Source: Kiritimatiellia bacterium
Lineage (GTDB): Bacteria > Verrucomicrobiota > Kiritimatiellia > RFP12 > UBA3636
Length of the DNA: 13,057 bases
Direction: 5' to 3'
Assembly: GCA_017476965.1 (NCBI GenBank)
Contig: JAFUXX010000003.1
Location: forward strand, 1-13,057
In this document: piece after piece, positions 1-5,615 of the stretch
Layout of the letters: every line of letters begins with the position of its first letter
Position numbering within the stretch: position 1 is the stretch's first letter
Translations under genes and position numbers: made by a program
The notes under the pieces: model-generated
What the model was told of the DNA's origin: nothing
Databases searched by the model: none
Seen by the model: the letters and a program-made list of their open reading frames with translations, nothing else

Positions 1-1
1 A

Positions 2-430
2 GGCACGGCGCAGACGCTCCCGCCGCCGCCGCGCGCGGTGCTCTCGCTCGACGACGCTGCCGACGGCGGTACGTCCGCGCCGACGCTCCGGCTCGGCCTC
101 GGCCTGCTCGTTCCGTCGCACGTCGATCCGGACACGGGAGGCGACCGCGACCCGAGCAAACCCGCCCTGGCACCGGCCGGATTCCGCGAAATCGGCGACG
201 GCGCGGGGGCCCTCGCTCTCGCCCGCCTTTGCGCCGACACCGTCGCCGCCGCGCTTGAGCCGCATGGCGTTTTCCTCGAATCGCGCGCGTTCAATCCGTT
301 CATCGGACAACCGGCCGGCGACGTGGTGACCTGTTCGCTCTCCTTCACGCTCGCGCTCGGCCTCTTCGGTCCCGCCGAGGATCCCGGCGAGCCGGACGAA
401 ATCCGCACCCCGCACCCGCCCGCACCCTGA
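2..430 (+). CDS. Phage head-tail/tail-completion-like protein, 5'-truncated
   Basis: The frame is open from base 2 to the TGA at 428-430, so the true start lies left of the window; the GTG at 38 is only an internal candidate. The visible 142 residues are an acidic, Pro/Gly-rich start, a central part ending in hydrophobic alternating residues (SLSFTLALGLFG), and a Pro-rich tail. I recognise no family motif. Its position directly before a small tail protein, a tail chaperone and a tape measure is where siphophages usually carry a tail terminator or neck/completion protein, so that role is inferred from gene order alone. The TGA stop is embedded in the first copy of the palindromic repeat (428-440). 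Confidence is high that it is coding and low on function. Confidence 0.7.
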   Translation, partial: GTAQTLPPPPRAVLSLDDAADGGTSAPTLRLGLGLLVPSHVDPDTGGDRDPSKPALAPAGFREIGDGAGALALARLCADTVAAALEPHGVFLESRAFNPFIGQPAGDVVTCSLSFTLALGLFGPAEDPGEPDEIRTPHPPAP

Positions 431-440
431 CAACTTGTCA
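428..440. repeat. Palindromic repeat, copy 1 (core only)
   Basis: TGACAACTTGTCA is a perfect 6+1+6 inverted repeat. The outer arms seen in the other two copies are degenerate here: CCC on the left and CCCC on the right, so they do not pair. The first three bases are the stop codon of the preceding gene. No T-run follows, so it is not a canonical intrinsic terminator. Confidence 0.85.
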
Positions 441-481
441 CCCCCTTTCCGTTCATCAACCCCCAACCCAGCAAACAAAAC

Positions 482-838
482 ATGTCATCCAACAACATCA
501 CGCACCACGGCGAAGCCTCGAACGTCATTTGGGGCGCGGGAGACAAGTTCTCCGCGTATGGCTTTCTGCAAAGTCTCAACACGCAGGGCGACGGGTCCGT
601 CTCCGAACTCAAAAACGAAGACGGACAAATCGTCGGCCTTACGGTCTACGACAAGAAGAACACTCTTACGGCCGAAATCACGATGAAGGCGAGCACGACG
701 CCGCCGGAGTTCGGCGAAATCGTCACCATCGACCAAAAGAAATACATCTGCCGCGGCGTGACGAAAACGGCGGAAAACGAAAATTACGTGAAACTGTCGC
801 TGACTCTCGAATCTTACGAGAACGTCACCCTTTCCTAG
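482..838 (+). CDS. Small phage tail protein, tail-tube candidate
   Basis: This 118-residue protein starts at ATG 482 (MSSNNITHHGEAS) and ends at TAG. It is Thr/Glu/Lys-rich with alternating polar and hydrophobic stretches (GLTVYDKKNTLTAEITM, YVKLSLTLESYENVTL), which suggests a beta-sandwich or beta-barrel fold as in tail-tube and head-tail joining proteins. There is no signal peptide or membrane segment. It lies immediately before the tail assembly chaperone, the usual place of the major tail protein, although it is short for one. The leader has no Shine-Dalgarno sequence and is A/C-rich (AGCAAACAAAAC before ATG). The function is inferred from position and composition; a small tail-completion or decoration protein is an alternative. 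Confidence 0.8.
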   Translation: MSSNNITHHGEASNVIWGAGDKFSAYGFLQSLNTQGDGSVSELKNEDGQIVGLTVYDKKNTLTAEITMKASTTPPEFGEIVTIDQKKYICRGVTKTAENENYVKLSLTLESYENVTLS

Positions 839-856
839 CCGCAACGGAGATCGTCC

Positions 857-1378
857 ATGTCGAACGCATACCCTTCCCGCGCCGCAGCGGCGCTTTCGCC
901 GGGAATCTCCCTCGCGCTTGCCTGCGGCAAGCGCATCGTCCTCAAGCCGTTCACCCCCCGCCGCGTGGCGATGCTCTACGACGTCTTCAGTCCGCTTTTC
1001 GGCGACGCGCCGTGCGGCGTGGCGGCCGGGTGGATCGCGACGCTCCGCGTCCTCGCGGAGCCCGACGCCGCCGCGCTTGCGCTCCAAATCGCGCTCGACG
1101 GCCCCGCGGCGTTCGTCGCGGAGTCGGGCGACTGGTTCGAAACCCACCCGGCGCAGTTCGAGTTCGGCGACGTCGCCTCGTCCGCCGAGGCGATAAAGGC
1201 CGAATGGCAACGCCTCTGCGACCTCGACCGCCCCGACAAGCCGGAGGGGAGGCCGCAGTCTGAAGCGGGGGAAGCGCCAGGGCCGGGGACGGATGGGTCG
1301 CTGAAATCCTCGGCCATGCCATCAGCGCCTGGCATTGGCGGCCAGACGCCGCCCTCGACTGCCCCCTCGGCGTCATGA
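857..1378 (+). CDS. Tail assembly chaperone (lambda gpG-like, short form)
   Basis: The start ATG 857 has a good ribosome binding site (GGAGA at 846-850, spacing 6). The 173-residue product has a helical, Ala-rich N-terminal domain (roughly residues 1-125, including LKPFTPRRVAMLYDVFSPLF and DWFETHPAQFEFGD). After about residue 130 it becomes low-complexity Gly/Pro/Ser sequence that looks like read-through of a non-native frame. In long-tailed phages, the gene just upstream of the tape measure encodes a chaperone made in two forms, the longer by ribosomal frameshifting. Order, size and the presence of a sensible domain in the -1 frame all fit. The family assignment rests on this architecture, not on a recognised signature. 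Confidence 0.72.
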   Translation: MSNAYPSRAAAALSPGISLALACGKRIVLKPFTPRRVAMLYDVFSPLFGDAPCGVAAGWIATLRVLAEPDAAALALQIALDGPAAFVAESGDWFETHPAQFEFGDVASSAEAIKAEWQRLCDLDRPDKPEGRPQSEAGEAPGPGTDGSLKSSAMPSAPGIGGQTPPSTAPSAS

Positions 1379-1467
1379 TCCTTGCGCACCGCGAGGAGCG
1401 CCGGGAAAACGACCCCAAGGGCCGCGGCTTCGGATGGGCCGAACTGGACGCGCTAGCCGCGCTCTAG
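1264..1467 (+). CDS. -1 frame extension of the tail chaperone (gpGT-like T domain)
   Basis: Relative to the gene starting at 857, the -1 frame opens just after a TGA at 1261-1263 and runs to the TAG at 1465-1467, giving 67 codons. It has no early start codon. Its translation looks like a real domain: GDGWVAEILGHAISAWHWRP, then LDCPLGVMILAHREERREN and a closing FGWAELDALAAL. The overlapping 0-frame is low-complexity by contrast. Slippage at 1267-1273 would yield a product of about 203 residues. In the lambda paradigm the G part coats the tape measure and the T part recruits tail-tube protein; this role is transferred by analogy. The alternative is reinitiation at ATG 1375, which overlaps the 0-frame TGA as ATGA and would make only 30 residues. 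Confidence 0.68.
   Translation, partial: SGGSARAGDGWVAEILGHAISAWHWRPDAALDCPLGVMILAHREERRENDPKGRGFGWAELDALAAL
1267..1273 (+). promoter_or_regulatory. Candidate -1 ribosomal slippery site GGGGGAA
   Basis: In the 0-frame this reads G GGG GAA. Moving back one base lets the GGG tRNA re-pair perfectly, while GAA would move onto GGA with a second-position mismatch, so this is a P-site-biased, non-canonical slip. It lies directly after the TGA that closes the -1 frame upstream, the earliest place a shift can work. A second run, G GGG ACG at 1285-1291, is the fallback. Confidence 0.45.
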
Positions 1468-1643
1468 GCCACGAAGACGACGTGGATGACACACAGAGCC
1501 GCCAATATCGCCCCGAAAATGTACAGCATTTTCCGCCATTCCCTAGTGTCGGCATCCCTCTCTGAAAAGACGAGGGAAACGAACGCAAAATACACCAGAA
1601 GGGCGCATCCGAAATCAACGGCGAGTTGTTGCGTGGCTGTCAT
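1464..1643 (-). CDS. Small two-helix membrane protein on the opposite strand
   Basis: The minus-strand ORF starting at ATG 1643 encodes 59 residues: helix 1 about residues 7-26 (LAVDFGCALLVYFAFVSLVF), a charged loop 27-38 (SERDADTREWRK), and helix 2 about 39-59 ending HVVFVA. The clean hydrophobic/charged/hydrophobic pattern is unlikely for a shadow, and no convincing plus-strand gene occupies 1468-1680. It is the only minus-strand protein gene in the window and lies between chaperone and tape measure. Its TAG stop overlaps the plus-strand TAG at 1465-1467 within CTAG. No Shine-Dalgarno sequence precedes it. Local base composition is visibly less GC-rich than its neighbours, hinting at separate acquisition. 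Function unknown; a lysogeny-expressed membrane protein (superinfection exclusion) or a holin-like protein are guesses. Confidence 0.55.
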   Translation of the reverse strand: MTATQQLAVDFGCALLVYFAFVSLVFSERDADTREWRKMLYIFGAILAALCVIHVVFVA

Positions 1644-1649
1644 GCCGCA

Positions 1650-1658
1650 ATCATAGCA
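1650..1658 (-). promoter_or_regulatory. Possible extended -10 promoter for the minus-strand membrane gene
   Basis: On the minus strand the sequence reads TGC-TATGAT, an extended -10 (TGn followed by five of six matches to TATAAT). Six bases separate it from ATG 1643, so transcription would begin at or next to the start codon, giving a leaderless mRNA. This fits the lack of a ribosome binding site. No good -35 is visible. Confidence 0.33.
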
Positions 1659-1680
1659 CACATTCGAGGAATCATCTACC

Positions 1681-2937
1681 ATGCCTGCAAATGCCGCCGT
1701 CACGCTTGATCTAAAGGCGAACACCGCCTCCGCGATTCGGGGCGTCGAAACGCTGCACAAGCAGTTGCAGACGCTCCAAGTCCAGGCGAGGGCGTCTGCC
1801 GATGCATGGTCGAACCTTAAAACATCGCAGAAGTTCAAAGTTGGAACGGGCGTCGCCGCAGCGTCGCTCGACGTCGTTACGGCCCTGTCTCCGGAAATCG
1901 GACAGGGCAACAAATACGGCAAGCTGTTGTCTTCTGCCGCGCAAGGCGCACAGCGCCTCGGCATGATGCTCGCGCCGCTGGGGCCGACGGCGATCGCGGT
2001 CGGCGCGGCCGTCGGCGGAATGACGAGCGCCGTCAAGTCCTTTGCGGAATCCTCGCGCGAAGCGCGCAAAGCCGTCGAAGAAGAAACACGCGCCAAGAAA
2101 GCCGCAGAACGCTCCGGAACGCGGTCGCTGATCGACGCCAGAACCGAGCACGAGCTGGCGCTGCGCGGCGCCTCTCCCGAAGAACGCGCGAAGATGCAGC
2201 ACGACGCGCGGCGGCGCTTGGACGAAGCGCAATACCGGCTCGACCGCGGCGCGTCGATTTCCGAAAAAGACGTTTTCGACGCCTTGAACTGGCTCGGTGA
2301 CGGACCGTTGGCGCGCCGGCTTTTCGCGGCGCACGCGAAACAAAACGACGGCAAGCTGTCGCCGGCGATGGAAATGCTGCGCGACGTCTTCAAGCGGGAC
2401 AATGCCGAAAAGGGCCTTTCTTCCGTGATTCGCGGATCGGCTTGGCGCCGAAATCTGGAAGCGGTGGAGAAAGCCGACAGGCGGGCCGACGATCTTGAAA
2501 CGAAGTCCTTGGACGGCTACTACGTGCCGGGAGCCAGGCGGAGGTATGCCCAACAGGCCAAAGCCGCCCGCGAAGCCGCGAAAGCCGCGAGCCGCGAACT
2601 TGACGCGTTGGAATCCCCGTATCAGGCCGTCCTCGACAACACCCCCAGGCACGAAGCCGCTTCCCGCGAGGCGTTCAGGCGCGGAACCGGGTTCGACTCC
2701 GCCCTCGACGCCCTTTACGAGCAATCGCTCCGCAAGCCGGAGAAGGCGGACGAAGCGCCGCGCTCGCCGCTGGCGTCCGCATTCGCGCCGGCCCCGGCCG
2801 ACGCTTTTTCGGCCGTCGGGCTCGGCTATGTCGGCGCCGGCGACAAGTCCGCCGAAATGGTCGATCTGCTGAAACGGATCGCCGAATCGACCGAAACCAC
2901 GTCCCGCAAATCCCAGACCGCGATCCTCGCACAATAG
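1681..2937 (+). CDS. Short tail tape-measure-like protein
   Basis: The start ATG 1681 has GAGGA at 1666-1670 (spacing 10). The 418-residue product is mostly helical and Ala/Arg/Glu-rich. It has a coiled-coil-like N-terminus (ASAIRGVETLHKQLQTLQVQ), one hydrophobic segment at about residues 93-114 (LGMMLAPLGPTAIAVGAAVGGM), and long charged helices at 122-330. A C-terminal piece ends DKSAEMVDLLKRIAESTETT, the kind of terminal helix often seen on tape-measure proteins. Position after the chaperone supports the call. It is short for a tape measure; by the usual 0.15 nm per residue it would set a tail of about 60 nm. No lytic enzyme domain is visible. The alternative is a tail-associated helical protein with the real tape measure missing, but no other candidate exists here. 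Confidence 0.72.
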   Translation: MPANAAVTLDLKANTASAIRGVETLHKQLQTLQVQARASADAWSNLKTSQKFKVGTGVAAASLDVVTALSPEIGQGNKYGKLLSSAAQGAQRLGMMLAPLGPTAIAVGAAVGGMTSAVKSFAESSREARKAVEEETRAKKAAERSGTRSLIDARTEHELALRGASPEERAKMQHDARRRLDEAQYRLDRGASISEKDVFDALNWLGDGPLARRLFAAHAKQNDGKLSPAMEMLRDVFKRDNAEKGLSSVIRGSAWRRNLEAVEKADRRADDLETKSLDGYYVPGARRRYAQQAKAAREAAKAASRELDALESPYQAVLDNTPRHEAASREAFRRGTGFDSALDALYEQSLRKPEKADEAPRSPLASAFAPAPADAFSAVGLGYVGAGDKSAEMVDLLKRIAESTETTSRKSQTAILAQ

Positions 2938-2940
2938 ACC

Positions 2941-3891
2941 ATGCCGATTTCAGACGCGATTTCATACAACCCCGCCGCCGAAGGCCGCCGGCCGGTCCAC
3001 CACGGCCGGACCGCGCCGACGCTGCAGTCGCACTGGCGCGTTTCCGGCGGCGGAGTCGGGTTGCGGGTGACCGTTCAGCTGCGCGGGGCCGTCTCCGAGA
3101 TAATGGCCCTGTCCTACGGTCCCGGCTCCATCGTCTTTCCGACAGGCATTTCGCTCGCCACCGAGCGGAAGGTCATCTGCGAATCGGCGGAAGTCGAAGG
3201 CGACGGAGCGGACACCGCCGTCCTTACGCTCGTCTACCGGGCCCGCAACGAGCGCGAGACCGACTCCGACGTCGAAGCGGGGCTCCAAAGCCGCGTCGTC
3301 GCGATGCGGTGGGTCGAACGCCAGGAAACGATCGAACACTGGGCGTCGCGGCGGCAGCCGCAGGAAGGCGAGGGAGAGTTCAACGCGAACCTTTTCCAGC
3401 TCTGGATCTCCGAGTCCGACCCCGTCCTGCGTGCGGACTTCAAAGTCCGGACGAGCGACGACGAGCAGGAGACATACTACGCCGACCTTTCCAAGGAGAA
3501 TCCCGATCTTGACGGGCTCGACGGTTCGACGATCACGAAGGCCGTTGCGCAACGCTACGCAATGGGCGTCCAATACGCCTCGAACCACATGCTGCAGCTG
3601 GAAGTGGCGGAAACGTGGCGCCGCCCGCCGCCGGTCGACGCGCGGTGCAACGTCCGGATTCCCGCGATACCGCCGGAACACCGCCCGCTCGGGACGCTCG
3701 AAAACTTCACCGGCAAGTTCTACTTTGTCCGCACCGCCGACGGAACCGAGCCTTTGGCCGGCGGATGGTTCTCCCGCCGCGTCGTCTACCTGTGCATACC
3801 CGACAGCATGACGCCCGCCAATCCGCCGGAACTCTGGGGGACGACCCCCGTTGACGAACTCCTCAACCCGCTCTTCGAGGCAGAGGCTTGA
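2941..3891 (+). CDS. Distal tail / baseplate-hub-like structural protein
   Basis: This 316-residue protein starts three bases after the tape-measure stop, with no clear ribosome binding site, suggesting translational coupling. It is rich in beta-type stretches (GVGLRVTVQLRGAVSE, DTAVLTLVYRARNERETD) with several Trp/Arg pairs (MRWVERQETIEHW, ETWRRPPPVDAR). It has no signal peptide, membrane segment or catalytic motif I can recognise. Position directly after the tape measure is where siphophages encode the distal tail protein and hub, so that is the inferred role. The neighbours downstream are tail-tip/fibre-like. The family is not recognised. Confidence 0.72.
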   Translation: MPISDAISYNPAAEGRRPVHHGRTAPTLQSHWRVSGGGVGLRVTVQLRGAVSEIMALSYGPGSIVFPTGISLATERKVICESAEVEGDGADTAVLTLVYRARNERETDSDVEAGLQSRVVAMRWVERQETIEHWASRRQPQEGEGEFNANLFQLWISESDPVLRADFKVRTSDDEQETYYADLSKENPDLDGLDGSTITKAVAQRYAMGVQYASNHMLQLEVAETWRRPPPVDARCNVRIPAIPPEHRPLGTLENFTGKFYFVRTADGTEPLAGGWFSRRVVYLCIPDSMTPANPPELWGTTPVDELLNPLFEAEA

Positions 3892-3895
3892 CGCG

Positions 3896-4099
3896 ATGTC
3901 CGCCCTTCATTCCGCATTCATGCCAGGCGCTCCGCTTCGCGCTCCCGCTCTCTCCGCCGTCGCGCGCGCGGCGGAGTCCGCCCGCCCCGGAGCGGCCGGG
4001 TTCCTTTTCCGCGAAGGCTCGGCGGCGCCCGGCCTCGTCGCGAGGAACCCGCGCCGCGACACCCGCGTCGTCCGTCCGAAACTCGTCAGGGATTTCTAG
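3896..4099 (+). CDS. Small protein duplicating the N-terminus of the next gene
   Basis: This 67-residue ORF starts at ATG 3896 (AGAGG at 3882-3886, spacing 9) and ends at TAG 4097-4099, one base before the next ATG. Its sequence parallels the first about 55 residues of the following protein: FMPG/FLPG, then identical ARAAESA, then AGFL, then identical NPRR, in the same order. DNA identity is also visible around 3960-4010 versus 4159-4206. This is a tandem duplication of an N-terminal module as a stand-alone gene. In tail fibres the N-terminus usually docks onto the tail, so a docking, capping or assembly-partner role is possible. A decaying remnant of a duplicated gene is the alternative. Confidence 0.6.
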   Translation: MSALHSAFMPGAPLRAPALSAVARAAESARPGAAGFLFREGSAAPGLVARNPRRDTRVVRPKLVRDF

Positions 4100-4100
4100 C

Positions 4101-5615
4101 ATGGCGCCAGTACCGAGTTTCCTGCCCGGCCAGACCGTAGGCGCTTCCGACCTTGCCGCCCTCGCACGCGCGGCGGAGTCGGCGCACCTCGGCCGCGCGG
4201 GGTTCCTCGCCGCCGACAACGGTTCGGAGGTCGTCCTGCGCAACCCGCGCCGGGGCGGCGTCGTCACGTCGGCGACGTCGCGTGCGCCCGTCCGCGCGCT
4301 TTTCCGGCTCCGCATGCGGCGCGTCAAGTTGGACGGCACGGCAGAAGGCCGGGACGTCTTCGTCCGCGTCGTGGAATGCTGGGTGGGTTCCGCGGAAACC
4401 GCCGGCGCCGGAGTCCGCGTGAACGGCGAGCGCACGACTGCGAACGTCATGCCCGGCGCCCTCTACGCCGCCCCCGGCTGGCACCAGCTGCACGTGTTCT
4501 CCGACACCGATCCGGTTTTTTCGGACGGCAGAGCGCCCGCCTACGCCTGGTACGTGCAGTTCGAGCAACCGGGAGCAAATCCGGAATGGCCCACGTCCCT
4601 CAACGCTCGCGACGACGAGCATCCGGCATGGTCCATCGTCGAAATGTCCGCCCAACCGGTCTTCCACGAAATCCCGTCCGTCGAACCGCACGACGCAAGC
4701 GCGGCGGACGCCTGCGACACCATGCATCCGGTCCTGGTCGGCTACCTCACGGACGTCGACGGCCTCGTGCAATGCCATCTCGGCGGAATCGAAGAAACCA
4801 TCCGCACCGGCGACGCCGTGACCGGCGGCGATTACCGGTCCGTCGACCGGTTGCAGAACGGCGTCGACTCCCTCTACGGCTTCACCGATCCCCGCACGGT
4901 CTCCGCCGCGGAGGTCGCCGCCAACGCCGACGATTACGAAATCGTCTTGCGCGGCCCCGTTCCGGGCGGCGCGGGCTACCAAATCTGCTACTGCAACCTG
5001 AACGCCATCAAGCACTGGGTTGACGACCGGGAATACGAACGCTACGACGACATAGCCGGCTTGTCCGACGCGATCGCCGACACCAACGCCAGGAGCGCGC
5101 TTCCATGCCCGCTGCGCGGCTTCGACATGTGTGTGTGGGACCCGTGTTCCCAGACGTGGGTGTCGCTCTTCGACCATGCCGGCGCCCTCGTCTCGGCGCT
5201 CGCCGAGAACATGCCGGCCAAGTATTGGCCGCGCGGAGGCGCGGCGGCGGAGTGCTACGGCTCCGCAATCGGAGACTCGGCCGGCGCCAAGGTCGTCGAT
5301 CTCGACGCCCGGACGCTCACCGGCGGCAACTGGTCGTGCGACGCGTCTTTCGCCGCCGAAGAAGTCCGGGCCGACTCGATAGTCGCCTCGACGAGCATCT
5401 TTGCGGACGAGCTCCTTTGTTCAAGCGCGAGCGTGACGGGGACGCTCCGGGTGAACGGAAGCGCCAACTTGAACTCCGCGTCCGCGACCGCCGTCACCGT
5501 CATGGCCGGCGGCACTCTTTACGTTGGCGGCACGCACTTCGCCCCCGTCCAAGTCATCGACGGGGACGGAAATCCCGTGACGGTCCTTGCCCAAGTTTCC
5601 GACCTGACGCAATGA
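4101..5615 (+). CDS. Tail-tip/fibre-like protein with Cys-rich LPC...VWDPC module
   Basis: The start is placed at ATG 4101 because AGGGA at 4088-4092 gives a spacing of 8 and the homologous small ORF begins equivalently; an in-frame ATG at 3888 would overlap the previous gene. The 504-residue product has an N-terminal module (residues 1-55), a beta-rich middle, and a Cys-containing section LPC (334-336) followed by CVWDPC...WV (344-354). The C-terminus (about 435-504) is Ser/Ala/Thr/Gly-rich and beta-helix-like, closing with FAPVQVIDGDGNPVTVLAQ. There is no signal peptide. The next protein shares the LPC/VWDPC and terminal motifs in the same order, so the two are paralogous. A receptor-binding or tail-tip role is inferred. 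Confidence 0.72.
   Translation: MAPVPSFLPGQTVGASDLAALARAAESAHLGRAGFLAADNGSEVVLRNPRRGGVVTSATSRAPVRALFRLRMRRVKLDGTAEGRDVFVRVVECWVGSAETAGAGVRVNGERTTANVMPGALYAAPGWHQLHVFSDTDPVFSDGRAPAYAWYVQFEQPGANPEWPTSLNARDDEHPAWSIVEMSAQPVFHEIPSVEPHDASAADACDTMHPVLVGYLTDVDGLVQCHLGGIEETIRTGDAVTGGDYRSVDRLQNGVDSLYGFTDPRTVSAAEVAANADDYEIVLRGPVPGGAGYQICYCNLNAIKHWVDDREYERYDDIAGLSDAIADTNARSALPCPLRGFDMCVWDPCSQTWVSLFDHAGALVSALAENMPAKYWPRGGAAAECYGSAIGDSAGAKVVDLDARTLTGGNWSCDASFAAEEVRADSIVASTSIFADELLCSSASVTGTLRVNGSANLNSASATAVTVMAGGTLYVGGTHFAPVQVIDGDGNPVTVLAQVSDLTQ

Noticed and set aside
529..1263. 244-codon plus-strand frame over the tail-tube and chaperone genes
   Set aside because: Arg-rich shadow; the in-frame alternatives at 482 and 857 have better composition, start context and gene order.
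1285..1291. G GGG ACG as the main frameshift site
   Set aside because: Possible, but the five-G run at 1267-1273 sits at the very start of the usable -1 frame and is the stronger candidate; kept only as a fallback.
1486..1659. Plus-strand 56-codon ORF (MTHRAANIAP...) opposite the small membrane gene
   Set aside because: Its product is Ser/Arg/Lys-rich with no structure-like pattern and no ribosome binding site, whereas the minus strand gives a clean two-helix membrane protein.
3888..4100. Upstream start at 3888 for the tail-tip protein
   Set aside because: It would add 71 Arg/Pro/Ser-rich residues read out of frame across the small paralogue; ATG 4101 has a good ribosome binding site.
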